From UBA817 sp049889215 (lineage in GTDB: Bacteria > Margulisbacteria > Marinamargulisbacteria > UBA817): a stretch of 64,000 nucleotides of DNA. The stretch is from the NCBI GenBank assembly GCA_049889215.1, contig JBMHDV010000010.1, positions 1 to 64,000 of the forward strand, in the 5' to 3' direction. Positions 7,733 to 16,825 of this stretch are shown in pieces. The translations under genes and the position numbers were made by a program. A model generated the notes under the pieces. It saw only the letters and a program-made list of their open reading frames with translations, had not been told where the DNA came from and did not search any database. Positions within the stretch are counted from its first letter, which is position 1, and the number at the start of each line of letters is the position of its first letter.

Positions 7733-10522
7733 ATGAACCAAGTGATAGATAAAATTATTAAACGAAATGGAAATGTTGTTTCATTTGATCGACAGCACAT
7801 ATTTTCGGCAATTGAAAAAGCATTTTATTCGGAAAATATTACGGATTTAGTTTTGGTTGCTAATTTAGCAGATCAAGTTGTTAATGAGGTGTCATTACGT
7901 TCTGATTTATCACAACCACTTCATGTTGAAGTTGTTCAGGATATTGTTGAAGAAACGTTAATGAAAAATGGTCACTATAAAGTTGCCAAAAGCTACATAA
8001 TTTATCGTGAAACACATAAAACTGTTCGACAAGAACAAACCATTGAAGAAATTAAAGACGGTAAGCTCACATTATCCTCTGAAGCAACATCTGAAACGTT
8101 TGATCCCTCGTTGATCGAAAATCGTTTGCATTTATTATCATTTCAATTATCAAATATTAATTTGCCTCAAATTTGTGAAAGTGCAATCAAACAAGTTTAC
8201 AAAGGCATTACCAAAGACGATTTGAATAAAATTGTATTGAATTCTATTCGTGAACGAATTGAGCAGCATACAGATTATTCGTTTTTATCAAGTCGTTATG
8301 CGCTTGACTTGCTTTCTAAGCGTGTTTTAGACCGTCACGTTACGGATGCTGATTATCAAGATCAATATCGTGCTCAATTTGAAACGTATGTTCGTAAGGG
8401 TGTTAAACTTGAAATGCTGAATCCTGAATTCTTGACATATGATTTGGCTCGTTTATCATCAGCCATCCAGGCGAAGAATGATTTGAAGTTTAAGTATCTT
8501 GGAATTCAGATCGTTCAAGATCGATACTTATTGCGTGATCGATCAACAGCTAGAGAGGTTTATGAATTACCGCAATGGTTCTGGATGCGTGTTGCTATGG
8601 GACTTGTTATTAAAGAGAAAAACCGTGAAGAACGTGCCATTGAATTTTACAATGTATTATCAAACATGGACTTTGTTTCATCTACACCAACATTATTCAA
8701 CAGTGGAACGCTGCATTCCCAAATGAGTTCTTGCTATATCAATATTACTGATGATTCGTTAAAAGGTATTTTTAAGCTTTATTCCGATAATGCAATGCTC
8801 AGTAAATGGGCGGGTGGTATCGGTACTGACTGGACTCCGGTACGAGCAACTGGTTCTCGGATCCACGGAACTAACGGCGAATCTCAAGGTGTTATTCCAT
8901 TTATTAAGATTTTTAATGATACGGCATTGGCAGTCAACCAAGGTGGTAAGCGTAAAGGGGCAATGTGTGCGTACATGGAGATTTGGCACTTGGATTTTGA
9001 ACAATTTTTAGAGCTGAAAAAGAATACAGGTGATGAGCGTCGTCGTACACACGATATCAATACGGCTTGTTGGATTCCTGATTTATTTATGCAACGGTTG
9101 CAAAAGAAGGAAGATTGGACATATTTTTGCCCATCGGATGTTCCTGAATTGCATGACTTATATGGAAAAGAATTTAAAGAGAAATATGAGTATTATGAGT
9201 CGTTAAACTTACCAAGAGCAAAGAAAATTAATTCGTTTGATTTGTGGCGTAAGATGTTAACAATGTTATTTGAAACTGGCCATCCTTGGTTTACGTTTAA
9301 AGATCCAATTAACCTTCGTTCCCCACAAGATCATTGCGGTGTTGTTCACTCATCAAACTTATGCACGGAAATCACCTTAAATACATCCAATGATGAAACA
9401 GCTGTGTGTAACTTAGGTAGTGTAAACTTAGCGCATATGGTTGAGAATGGTGATTTAAACGAAGAGAAAATTGCAAAAACTGTTCGCACCGGTATTCGTA
9501 TGTTGGATAACGTTATTGATAACAACTATTACCCGACACCTGAATCTGAAACAGCAAATATGCGTCACAGAGCCGTTGGATTGGGCTTAATGGGGTATCA
9601 AGATGCGTTGTACCAATTAAATATTGCATATGATACCAATGAAAATCTCACATTTGCGGATCGTTCGATGGAGATGATTTCTTACTATGCAATTTTAGCA
9701 AGTTCGGAGTTAGCGAAAGAGCGCGGTAGCTACTCAACATTTGAAGGTAGTAAGTGGCAGCGTGGAATTTTGCCATACGATACATTAGCGATTGTTGAAG
9801 AACATCGTGGTGAAACTCTTGATCTTGATAAACAAATTACCATGGATTGGGATTATGTTAAGTCTCACATCAAAGAACATGGAATGAGAAACTCGAATAC
9901 AATGGCAATTGCACCAACAGCAACAATTGCCAACATTGCGGGCGTTTATCCTTGTGCGGAACCAGCGTTTAAAAATATTTACATGAAAGAAAACTTGTCA
10001 GGTAACTTTGTTGTTATTAATGATTACCTAGTCGAGAAGTTGCAAGAAAAAGGGCTTTGGAACGAACGTATGTTAAAGCAAATTAAGTTGCACAATGGTA
10101 GTATTCAAGAGATTGTTGAAATTCCACAAGAATTGCGAAACTTATTTAAAGAAACATTTGATATTGATATGGCTTGGATCATTCGTGCAGCATCACGTCG
10201 TTCAAAGTGGATTGATCAATCTGCATCAACCAATATTTTTGTAAATTCGACATCTGGAAAGTATTTGAATGATATTTACTCGTTGGCGTGGACATCTGGA
10301 TTGAAAACCACGTATTATTTACGATCGTTAGGTGCAACACAAATTACAAAAGCATCCGGTGTTAATGAGACGTCAGAGAATGAACCATCTTCGAAAGACA
10401 AGCAAGTTATTGATGCTACTTCTGTATCTATGTCAACGAACGAGAATACAACTCCAGATTCAAGTGAGCCAGAAATCATGATGTGTAAATTAAATGACCC
10501 GTCATGTGAGGCTTGCCAGTAA
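7733..10522 (+). CDS. nrdA: Ribonucleoside-diphosphate reductase, alpha subunit (class I)
   Basis: Large subunit of class I ribonucleotide reductase, reducing NDPs to dNDPs. Residues 1-95 form an ATP-cone (IIKRNGNVVSFDRQHIFSAI), the site of dATP inhibition. The barrel follows with the SSC cysteine at 334, the N-L-C-T-E active site at 542-546 (thiyl Cys544, Glu546) and the partner cysteine at 559 in AVCNLGSVN. The C-terminal redox tail ends SCEACQ (Cys925/928). Length 929 aa exceeds E. coli NrdA (761 aa), mostly in the N-terminal and C-terminal parts. SD AGAGGAG lies 6-7 bases before the ATG. The partner nrdB is not next door as usual and is not in the window. Confidence 0.95.
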   Translation: MNQVIDKIIKRNGNVVSFDRQHIFSAIEKAFYSENITDLVLVANLADQVVNEVSLRSDLSQPLHVEVVQDIVEETLMKNGHYKVAKSYIIYRETHKTVRQEQTIEEIKDGKLTLSSEATSETFDPSLIENRLHLLSFQLSNINLPQICESAIKQVYKGITKDDLNKIVLNSIRERIEQHTDYSFLSSRYALDLLSKRVLDRHVTDADYQDQYRAQFETYVRKGVKLEMLNPEFLTYDLARLSSAIQAKNDLKFKYLGIQIVQDRYLLRDRSTAREVYELPQWFWMRVAMGLVIKEKNREERAIEFYNVLSNMDFVSSTPTLFNSGTLHSQMSSCYINITDDSLKGIFKLYSDNAMLSKWAGGIGTDWTPVRATGSRIHGTNGESQGVIPFIKIFNDTALAVNQGGKRKGAMCAYMEIWHLDFEQFLELKKNTGDERRRTHDINTACWIPDLFMQRLQKKEDWTYFCPSDVPELHDLYGKEFKEKYEYYESLNLPRAKKINSFDLWRKMLTMLFETGHPWFTFKDPINLRSPQDHCGVVHSSNLCTEITLNTSNDETAVCNLGSVNLAHMVENGDLNEEKIAKTVRTGIRMLDNVIDNNYYPTPESETANMRHRAVGLGLMGYQDALYQLNIAYDTNENLTFADRSMEMISYYAILASSELAKERGSYSTFEGSKWQRGILPYDTLAIVEEHRGETLDLDKQITMDWDYVKSHIKEHGMRNSNTMAIAPTATIANIAGVYPCAEPAFKNIYMKENLSGNFVVINDYLVEKLQEKGLWNERMLKQIKLHNGSIQEIVEIPQELRNLFKETFDIDMAWIIRAASRRSKWIDQSASTNIFVNSTSGKYLNDIYSLAWTSGLKTTYYLRSLGATQITKASGVNETSENEPSSKDKQVIDATSVSMSTNENTTPDSSEPEIMMCKLNDPSCEACQ

Positions 10523-10538
10523 GCGGACATCCCTCAAA

Positions 10539-10937
10539 ATGAAATTATTGATTCAACGACGGGAGACATTCTGTGCCTCCCATCGATTGGTCAATCCAGA
10601 TCTAACAGAAGCTGAGAATAAAGAATTATTTAAAAAATGTGCAACCATACATGGTCATAATTATGTGCTAAATGTAGCTGTTTCTGGTGACGTCGATAAA
10701 AATACAGGAATGATTATTGCATTTGAAGATATGAAGAAAGCGATTGGTGATGTGGTGGAACGATTTGATCATACCAACTTAAATGATCATGAGTTTTTTT
10801 TGAATCGTCCAACAACGGTTGAAAACTTTGCCCAGTTATTATGGGACCAAGTTGAATCTGAGTTGGTTGGGAAAGCCATTCTCGAACGTGTTGAGTTATT
10901 TGAAACAGAAAAAAATTCAGTGATTTTAACACGATAA
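10539..10937 (+). CDS. queD: 6-carboxy-tetrahydropterin synthase / PTPS family
   Basis: QueD-like enzyme acting on dihydroneopterin triphosphate, the second step of queuosine (7-deazaguanine) synthesis. The catalytic cysteine is in FCASHRL, zinc histidines are in the C-x3-H-G-H motif CATIHGHNY, which is typical of QueD, and DHTNLND carries the catalytic Asp-His. I choose the ATG at 10539 (132 aa); the longer frame from 10494 would overlap the nrdA C-terminus and adds non-homologous residues. It starts 16 bases after nrdA and overlaps folB by one base (TAATG), so nrdA-queD-folB-folK may be one transcript. A role feeding folate synthesis (PTPS-III-like) is less likely because the PTPS-III glutamate motif is not seen. 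Confidence 0.88.
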   Translation: MKLLIQRRETFCASHRLVNPDLTEAENKELFKKCATIHGHNYVLNVAVSGDVDKNTGMIIAFEDMKKAIGDVVERFDHTNLNDHEFFLNRPTTVENFAQLLWDQVESELVGKAILERVELFETEKNSVILTR

Positions 10938-11287
10938 TGCAAATACAAATTAAGCAATTGCATACCCCTACAATTATTGGTGTTCATGATTTTGAAAAAA
11001 AAGCGCCGCAGGACTTGTTTATTGATATTGCATTGGATGTTGATGTTAAAATGGCGCTTGATTCGGATGATTTGGCGGATACTGTTGATTATGATTCGTT
11101 ATGCAGAGAAATCACCGAATTTGTTGCCGATTCTCGCTTTGATTTACTAGAGGCGCTTGCCAATACCTTAATGAAAAAAATATTTTCATTTTCGGCTAAA
11201 ATTCGAGCCATTGACCTTTGTATTCACAAACCAGATGCAATTTCGAATGCTGCTACCGTTGTTTTTGCATTGCAATCATCGCGATAG
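10937..11287 (+). CDS. folB: Dihydroneopterin aldolase
   Basis: FolB converts 7,8-dihydroneopterin to 6-hydroxymethyl-dihydropterin plus glycolaldehyde in folate synthesis. The family signatures are IGVHDFEKKAPQ at the N-terminus (substrate loop), DTVDYDSLC, LLEALANTL with the pterin-binding glutamate, and the C-terminal HKPDAISNAATV with the catalytic lysine. Length 116 aa is normal. Start codon overlaps the queD stop by one base. The next gene, starting one base after its stop, looks like the following enzyme FolK. Confidence 0.93.
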   Translation: MQIQIKQLHTPTIIGVHDFEKKAPQDLFIDIALDVDVKMALDSDDLADTVDYDSLCREITEFVADSRFDLLEALANTLMKKIFSFSAKIRAIDLCIHKPDAISNAATVVFALQSSR

Positions 11288-11288
11288 T

Positions 11289-11747
11289 ATGAACTTTGAT
11301 TATTATTTGTCATTTGGTACTATAAAAAACCATCAAGATCGCTTAAGCGCTGCGATTGAATTATTTTCTAACACTCACTCTGTTGCTGAATGGACCCCAT
11401 ATTTGGAAGGACCTGGTGAATATGTTAATCACGGTGATATTTTTATTAATGTTGGTTGTCTAATGAATAGTGAGCTATGTTGGCCAGAATTTAAATCGTA
11501 TTTAAAAGATTATCAGAAAAATCACTCGCAATGCATTGATATCGATATTGATCTTTTAATTCAGGTCACCGGTAATCTCCCTACCATCATTTCACCAAAA
11601 GCTGTACACTATACCCATAGCATTATGCTTCTAATTCAATTAAATTCAGGACTAATGATAAATAAGCGCCCAATTAAAGATTGGTATGCTGGGAAGGGGA
11701 ATGTGCATGATTTTTCATTCAATAAGACGTCTTTCCAAATCTCCTAG
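11289..11747 (+). CDS. folK: Divergent HPPK-like protein (probable FolK)
   Basis: Length 152 aa and position after folB suggest 6-hydroxymethyl-7,8-dihydropterin pyrophosphokinase. The matching parts are YLSFGTI near the N-terminus, GEYVNHGDIFINVGCLMNS (family: x-N-x-F-x-N-x-x) and IDIDIDLLIQ, which corresponds to the magnesium-binding LDIDLLL motif. However, the arginine-rich catalytic loop is hard to see and the C-terminal PH-x-R-x-x-R-x-F-V-L-x-P motif is replaced by a region without it. It may be a poorly active or rapidly evolving FolK, or a repurposed relative. The ATG at 11289 follows the folB stop by one base; its 3' end overlaps the next gene. Confidence 0.5.
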   Translation: MNFDYYLSFGTIKNHQDRLSAAIELFSNTHSVAEWTPYLEGPGEYVNHGDIFINVGCLMNSELCWPEFKSYLKDYQKNHSQCIDIDIDLLIQVTGNLPTIISPKAVHYTHSIMLLIQLNSGLMINKRPIKDWYAGKGNVHDFSFNKTSFQIS

Positions 11748-13320
11748 GTTTAACCAACAACGGCGTAATCTTCGTGTTATTCGTATTGGCCGTGGCCCGT
11801 CCAGTTCTCATACAGATGCAACTGAAACAGCGGCTCGATTGGCTATTGAAAAGCGTTATTTAGATGACCATATTGCAAAGATTAATATTGAGTTTTCGGG
11901 GAGTGCCCGTTTGGAAATTCCGTTTGGTACTGGTGTCGGGCATGGTGTGCGATGGGGCGCGTTTAATGGCATTATGAAAGGCATCAACCCTCAATTATCA
12001 GATAATGCTATCCAACATCGCTATGATCATTGGTCTACATTGGATGCGTCATCAGCTAACTCATATATCAATGAAGGGGATTTTAACTTTCGCTTAACAA
12101 TGGGCGATGCTTGCAGTGATCTTAGACGAACGAAATTTGATGTTGGTGGTTTTATTGATGTTACGTATAAGTCAGGCTCAACGGTTACTAATTTATGGGA
12201 TTCAGTAGGAAGTGGGTATTTACTTTATAATGGTCAATCGGTTGATTTACCTGGTATAGATGCCGGCTCGTTAAGCTCCTATGTTGGCGATGATCTGGAT
12301 TCAATGAGCTGTACATCATGTGCAAATTGCCATGGGGTATCTCGTTCCATCAATTCAACTTGGTTTCCAGGGCAACATCATCCTTTTTTTGATGCAATTG
12401 ATCTTCTACGATCGGCCACGCCTAAGACTAAATCTGAACGACGTTTGAATGCGGTTTGGTTGGCGACGATGATGGGAATGCGTTTAAATGATATGGGACA
12501 GAAAACACCGATATTTCCAACAAAAGGCTCATCTGGCGTTGCATATGCGGCTAGGGCATTGGCTGTTTTTTATGACCATCCTTATATGCATGTGTTAAAC
12601 TTTTGCGATGCGTATTTTGAACTTTATTTAGAAGCAGGTGCGTCGACAGCTGCATCAAAAGAAGGGTGCATGGCTGAAACAGGCCCAGCTGCTGCAGGAT
12701 TGGCATATGCCCTTACTAAATTGCGACGGGGATCTGATGAGCATGCATTTGAGGCCGCTCGCTTAATGCATGTAATGATTATGGGATTATCCTGTCTACC
12801 TGATGATGGGGCAGTACGATCACCGTGTACCGAACGTGATGCCTTGTTTTCTTTAGTGGCAGACGCCGTTTCAACTTACGTGATTGATAATGATCTTACC
12901 TGTAGTAAAGAGAGCCTGGTGATGACAATTATGGATGGAGCCCAGGTTGGTCGCTCTATGCCTGTATCAATAAAAGAAACCATGGGGATGGCTGAGCTTT
13001 CGAAACATGTTGATGTTATTCCACTGCAGCGGTTTGGCATCTTTTTTTGGCACCCTGATCATATTGCAGCCATTGCACATTTGAATTATCAGATGGTGCC
13101 ACAAGAAATCTATTACGCATTTGTTCAAAAGATATTGGCATTTCATAATCCGAATCAAGATAATCGGGTTTATCTGGCAAAGGAGTCGTTACCGCGTATT
13201 ATGAGGGATACCTTTATTGAAGGAATGACCTATTTTTTACGATTAATGACAATGGATTACCTGAATCGGTATTATGATGTTTCAGTTACTGAGAAAGCAA
13301 CCAGTCAGCTTCAAATTTGA
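11707..13320 (+). CDS. sdaA: L-serine dehydratase (iron-sulfur type)
   Basis: Fe-S enzyme converting L-serine to pyruvate and ammonia. The N-terminal beta domain has the substrate motif RGPSSSHT; the alpha domain has the iron-sulfur ligands in EGCMAETG and the pair CLPDDGAVRSPCTERDA with the exact C-x10-C spacing of SdaA. The usual fourth ligand, a cysteine near the C-terminal tail, is missing: the protein ends SQLQI. An extra C-x2-C-x2-C cluster (Cys202, 205, 208) lies at the beta/alpha junction, which I have not seen in the family. I prefer the ATG at 11707, six bases after GGGAAGGGGA; ATGs at 11686 and 11701 are alternatives. It overlaps the folK-like gene by 41 bases. Confidence 0.82.
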   Translation: MIFHSIRRLSKSPRFNQQRRNLRVIRIGRGPSSSHTDATETAARLAIEKRYLDDHIAKINIEFSGSARLEIPFGTGVGHGVRWGAFNGIMKGINPQLSDNAIQHRYDHWSTLDASSANSYINEGDFNFRLTMGDACSDLRRTKFDVGGFIDVTYKSGSTVTNLWDSVGSGYLLYNGQSVDLPGIDAGSLSSYVGDDLDSMSCTSCANCHGVSRSINSTWFPGQHHPFFDAIDLLRSATPKTKSERRLNAVWLATMMGMRLNDMGQKTPIFPTKGSSGVAYAARALAVFYDHPYMHVLNFCDAYFELYLEAGASTAASKEGCMAETGPAAAGLAYALTKLRRGSDEHAFEAARLMHVMIMGLSCLPDDGAVRSPCTERDALFSLVADAVSTYVIDNDLTCSKESLVMTIMDGAQVGRSMPVSIKETMGMAELSKHVDVIPLQRFGIFFWHPDHIAAIAHLNYQMVPQEIYYAFVQKILAFHNPNQDNRVYLAKESLPRIMRDTFIEGMTYFLRLMTMDYLNRYYDVSVTEKATSQLQI

Positions 13321-13321
13321 A

Positions 13322-13774
13322 TTAGATTGAATTTAATACATCATCGACATGGCCAGGTACTTTGACTTTATTCCATGCTTTTGTGATTGTGCCTGATTCA
13401 TTAATAATAAATGTACTGCGTTCAATACCCATGTACTTACGGCCATACATGCTTTTTTCTACCCAGACGCCAAAGTCTTCACATAAGGTGCTATTTTCGT
13501 CACTCAGAAGTTCATGTTCAAATGAATATTTGGTACAGAACTTCTCATGCTTTTTTACAGAACATTTCGATATTCCATACACTTCAACACCTTTTTCTTT
13601 AAACTTTGGGAGGTTGTCAGAAAACCCCTGACCTTCTTTGGTGCAACCAGGAGTATCATCTTTTGGGTAAAAATAAAAAATTGCTTTTTTACCTTTAATG
13701 TCACTATTGGTTATTGTATTGCCTTTTGCATCCTGTACTTCAAATGCTGGAATTTGATCGCCTTCTTTTAACAT
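13322..13774 (-). CDS. bcp: Thiol peroxidase, Bcp/PrxQ-type peroxiredoxin
   Basis: Thioredoxin-fold peroxidase reducing hydrogen peroxide and organic hydroperoxides. The peroxidatic cysteine is in FYPKDDTPGCTKEGQGF at residue 44. In most PrxQ proteins a resolving cysteine follows five residues later (CTKEACGF); here it is Gln, so the enzyme is either 1-Cys or uses Cys71 or Cys79 in SKCSVKKHEKFC. The rest (WVEKSMYGRKYMGIERSTF) is typical. SD AAGGAGG precedes the ATG at 13774. It starts two bases after ilvE ends and is probably its operon partner. Confidence 0.93.
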   Translation of the reverse strand: MLKEGDQIPAFEVQDAKGNTITNSDIKGKKAIFYFYPKDDTPGCTKEGQGFSDNLPKFKEKGVEVYGISKCSVKKHEKFCTKYSFEHELLSDENSTLCEDFGVWVEKSMYGRKYMGIERSTFIINESGTITKAWNKVKVPGHVDDVLNSI

Positions 13775-13776
13775 GT

Positions 13777-14700
13777 TTATGCCTCCTTGCAGTAGGTGAG
13801 CCAGTGATTGTATTTGTCTGATTTTCCTTTAACAATATCAAAATACAATGTTTGTATTCTGTCGGTGATTGGCCCTTTACCACCGTTGCCAATGGGTTGA
13901 TTGTTGATTTCTCGAATCGGGGTAACTTCAGCTGCGGTTCCTGTAAAGAAGCATTCATCAGCAGTCAGTAATTGGTCTGGTAATATACTATCCTCGATAA
14001 CTTCATAACCGCAGTCTCTTGCCAATTGCATAGCGGTATCGCGGGTGATTCCTTTTAATACATCGTCTGAAACGGGTGGTGTGGTTATTTTGTTATCTTT
14101 GATTACAAAAATGTTTTCACCTGGTCCTTCGGATACATGGCCGTGTCGATTAAGTAAAATAGCCTCGTCATAGCCGGCTGATAATGCCTTTTTCTTAGCA
14201 AGAAACGAGTTTGCATAATTGGCGCAAGATTTTGCTGTGGAAGGCATGGCTTGGCTGGGCGTTTTCATGATGTCACTAATAATGCAACGAATCCCATTTT
14301 TGATGCCGTCATCACCAAGGTAGCTGCCCCATTCCCACACGGCAATGGCAGTAGCATAATCAGAATCCTTTGGGATAATGCCGATGCTGCCATAGTCGGT
14401 ATAGACAATGGGCCGAATATAGCAGGCGGGTAAATTGTTTTTAACAATAAGTTCACAGGTGCTTTTTATGAATGTGTCCACTGAGTACTCGCAGGTGATA
14501 TCGTATGATGCACAGGATTCAAGCAAACGATCATAGTGTTCTTTTGCTTTAAAAATGGCAGGTCCTTTGGCGGTTTCGTAAGCACGAATGCCTTCAAAGA
14601 CACCGGACCCATAATGCAACGCATGTGTTAGAACATGGGTGTTGGCATCTTCCCAACGGATAAATTTATTATTAAACCAAATATATTCACAGGGATTCAT
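13777..14700 (-). CDS. ilvE: Branched-chain amino acid aminotransferase
   Basis: Fold-type IV PLP enzyme making Leu, Ile and Val from their 2-oxo acids. Recognisable parts are the N-terminal HALHYGSGVFEGIRAYET, the PLP lysine in PSTAKSCANYANSFLAKK, SEGPGENIFVI and DECFFTGTAAEVTPIREI. Length 307 aa matches bacterial IlvE. It complements ilvBH earlier in the window, although the middle enzymes ilvC/ilvD are not here. Upstream is an 84-bp gap to the divergent kinase gene, which must hold both promoters. Confidence 0.95.
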   Translation of the reverse strand: MNPCEYIWFNNKFIRWEDANTHVLTHALHYGSGVFEGIRAYETAKGPAIFKAKEHYDRLLESCASYDITCEYSVDTFIKSTCELIVKNNLPACYIRPIVYTDYGSIGIIPKDSDYATAIAVWEWGSYLGDDGIKNGIRCIISDIMKTPSQAMPSTAKSCANYANSFLAKKKALSAGYDEAILLNRHGHVSEGPGENIFVIKDNKITTPPVSDDVLKGITRDTAMQLARDCGYEVIEDSILPDQLLTADECFFTGTAAEVTPIREINNQPIGNGGKGPITDRIQTLYFDIVKGKSDKYNHWLTYCKEA

Positions 14701-14784
14701 ACGTTGAATTATACGGTATTGAACGGAAAAAGCCCAGGCTCAAATGAGTGAAATTCTTCCAGGTCCTATTTCGATATACTATTG

Positions 14785-15792
14785 ATGAGAAACATTGGAT
14801 CAAAACAACCATTTATGTGTCCGCCATTAAAACGACGGCCACCGCAATTTCGTAATCATTCGCCAACCAGTATTTTAGAAGGGCCTGACGCATTTAGGAT
14901 TTATGATGACGCTGATGCGAATTTATTGAATTCAAAGCAGGGAGTGACGATTAATTCTAAATTATTTACGTTGCCAATGATCTCGAAAGTGTATACGATT
15001 CAGGCATACAAGAATGTGTATGATATTTACGCTAAGTTATCTCATTTAATGAATTCTAGCATATTATTGCCAAGCTCATACACGCCAATAAAATCGATGT
15101 CATACTTTAATTTTTCTCATGGTATGACGCTGGATTTGAATGAAACGTCTGATTTGTTATCTACAAATAGTGGTCCCGTTAGTCATTATAAATATTTGGC
15201 TTGTAATATGCCTCGATGCATATTGGTTAATGATATATTAACTATGGCGCCAACAAGCATAAAACGGCTATTTATTGGTTGTGCGAATGCTCTAAGGTTA
15301 TTTCATGAACTTGGTGCAATTCACCGTGACATTAAATTGGGTAATTTTGTGTATGCGCGTGATGGCGTAAAGTTGATAGATTTTGATACGGTGACCTTTT
15401 TAAAGACGGACGGGTTGGAGGGGACGCCAATGTATTTTTCAAAAGAGTATATTCATACGGAAGTTGCTGATCAGGAATCTGATGTTTGGGCCTTGGGTAT
15501 TTCGTTATTAAGTTTTTTTGCATCAGAATTTAACACTAGTGCCCCTACATTGGTTTTATCGTTATTTCAAACAGGAAAGAATGATGTTCAAAATGATTTT
15601 GCTTATTTGAATTTATTATCTAGAATTAATTACGATAAAGTATCTCTTGAGTTATTATATCAAATGGATTGGACACCCTTTGCTATTGATGTGACGCGAC
15701 TTATTTTTAATCACCTATTATGTCGGCCAGCGGATCGATCGATTGATCGATTTATTCGTGAGATTCGATTGTTGGATTCAAATGCTCAATGA
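14785..15792 (+). CDS. Eukaryotic-like serine/threonine protein kinase
   Basis: A 335-aa soluble protein with a kinase C-lobe: catalytic loop HRDIKLGNF (Asp182, Asn187), metal-binding LIDFDT where the canonical DFG is DFD, GTPMYFSKEY at the APE position, and the helix-F signature SDVWALGISLLSFF. The N-lobe is poorly conserved; a glycine loop is not visible and the ATP lysine could be in SKVYTIQAYKN. Known family members include Legionella-type secreted kinases that act on host proteins, so an effector role is possible, but there is no visible secretion signal. I choose ATG 14785 over the TTG just upstream. The last 41 bases overlap the convergent mutY gene. Confidence 0.8.
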   Translation: MRNIGSKQPFMCPPLKRRPPQFRNHSPTSILEGPDAFRIYDDADANLLNSKQGVTINSKLFTLPMISKVYTIQAYKNVYDIYAKLSHLMNSSILLPSSYTPIKSMSYFNFSHGMTLDLNETSDLLSTNSGPVSHYKYLACNMPRCILVNDILTMAPTSIKRLFIGCANALRLFHELGAIHRDIKLGNFVYARDGVKLIDFDTVTFLKTDGLEGTPMYFSKEYIHTEVADQESDVWALGISLLSFFASEFNTSAPTLVLSLFQTGKNDVQNDFAYLNLLSRINYDKVSLELLYQMDWTPFAIDVTRLIFNHLLCRPADRSIDRFIREIRLLDSNAQ

Positions 15793-16825
15793 TGACTTTA
15801 TTTGCTTTTGGGAAGGCGTATTTATCCAATTCTTCAATGGTTATCCATTCATGAGCATCAGCAGAATTGCATTGAACTGAATGGTTATCTTTAACATTGC
15901 ATTCATAGGCGTGCAGCGTAATTTTAAAGTGGGAGTAGGCATGGTTTACTTTGCATAAAAACCCATCAACTGTAATGTCTAAATTTACCTCTTCTTTAAT
16001 TTCTCGAATAACGGCGTCTTCTAATGACTCTTTTTCATTAACTTTTCCACCAGGGAATTCCCAAAGGCCGCCCAATAATTGGTCTTTTTTACGCTTGGTA
16101 ATTAATAATTTTCCATCGGGACGTTTAATAATGCCTACGACGATAGTGAAATGCGGTACTGGGGCTTTTTTTTGCTTAACTGGTAATGTGCTTGTAGCAT
16201 CCATATTTTTGGCATAGCACATGGCATTAATTGGGCAGGTGTCACATGTCGGGTTTTTTGGTGTGCATATGGTAGCTCCCAGCTCCATTAATCCTTGATT
16301 AAATGGGTTTGGATCAACGGTTTTAATGATTTGATTTAATCGTTGTTGAATTTTTTGTTTGGTTGATTCTTTGCCAATATCGTCGTTAATACCAAAAAAT
16401 CGGGTAATGACACGTAAGACGTTACCATCAACAACCGCGATGGGCTCATTAAATGCAATGCTAGCAATTGCCGCGGCGATGTATGGTCCAACACCAGGCA
16501 GGGTTTGTAGTGTGGTGCTATCGTTGGGTATCTGGCCATTAAAATCTTTTACAATGGCCTTAGCAGTTTTATGTAAGTTTCTTGCACGTGAATAATAGCC
16601 GAGGCCTTCCCATGATTTTAATATCTGATCTTCAGTGGCGTTGGCCACATCCTGAATGCTGGGGTATTGGGCCAGCCAACGTTCATAGTAGGGGATAAGG
16701 GTGTTGATTTGGGTTTGTTGTGCCATGAACTCACAAATGAGTGTGTGGTAGGGTGAAGGCGTGCTTCTCCAGGGAAGTTTTCGTTGATTTTGAGTGTACC
16801 ACTCAATGAGTTTTGGCGCCCACAT
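15752..16825 (-). CDS. mutY: Adenine DNA glycosylase with Nudix C-terminal domain
   Basis: Removes adenine mispaired with 8-oxoguanine. Features: catalytic Glu32 in CEFMAQQTQ, helix-hairpin-helix LPGVGPYIAAAIA at 109-121, Asp133 in VVDGNVLRV, and the [4Fe-4S] cysteines 187, 194, 197, 203 (C-x6-C-x2-C-x5-C). The C-terminal 8-oxoG-recognition domain is a Nudix fold and retains a nearly complete Nudix box at 260-282 (G-x5-E-x7-R-E-I-x-E-E) rather than the degenerate version usual in MutY. Length 357 aa is normal. The ATG overlaps the grxD stop by one base. Confidence 0.95.
   Translation of the reverse strand: MWAPKLIEWYTQNQRKLPWRSTPSPYHTLICEFMAQQTQINTLIPYYERWLAQYPSIQDVANATEDQILKSWEGLGYYSRARNLHKTAKAIVKDFNGQIPNDSTTLQTLPGVGPYIAAAIASIAFNEPIAVVDGNVLRVITRFFGINDDIGKESTKQKIQQRLNQIIKTVDPNPFNQGLMELGATICTPKNPTCDTCPINAMCYAKNMDATSTLPVKQKKAPVPHFTIVVGIIKRPDGKLLITKRKKDQLLGGLWEFPGGKVNEKESLEDAVIREIKEEVNLDITVDGFLCKVNHAYSHFKITLHAYECNVKDNHSVQCNSADAHEWITIEELDKYAFPKANKVIIEHLNPTIESHE

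Noticed and set aside
13362..13771. Plus-strand ORFs opposite bcp
   Set aside because: Three overlapping frames opposite a clear peroxiredoxin gene; no SD and no homology.
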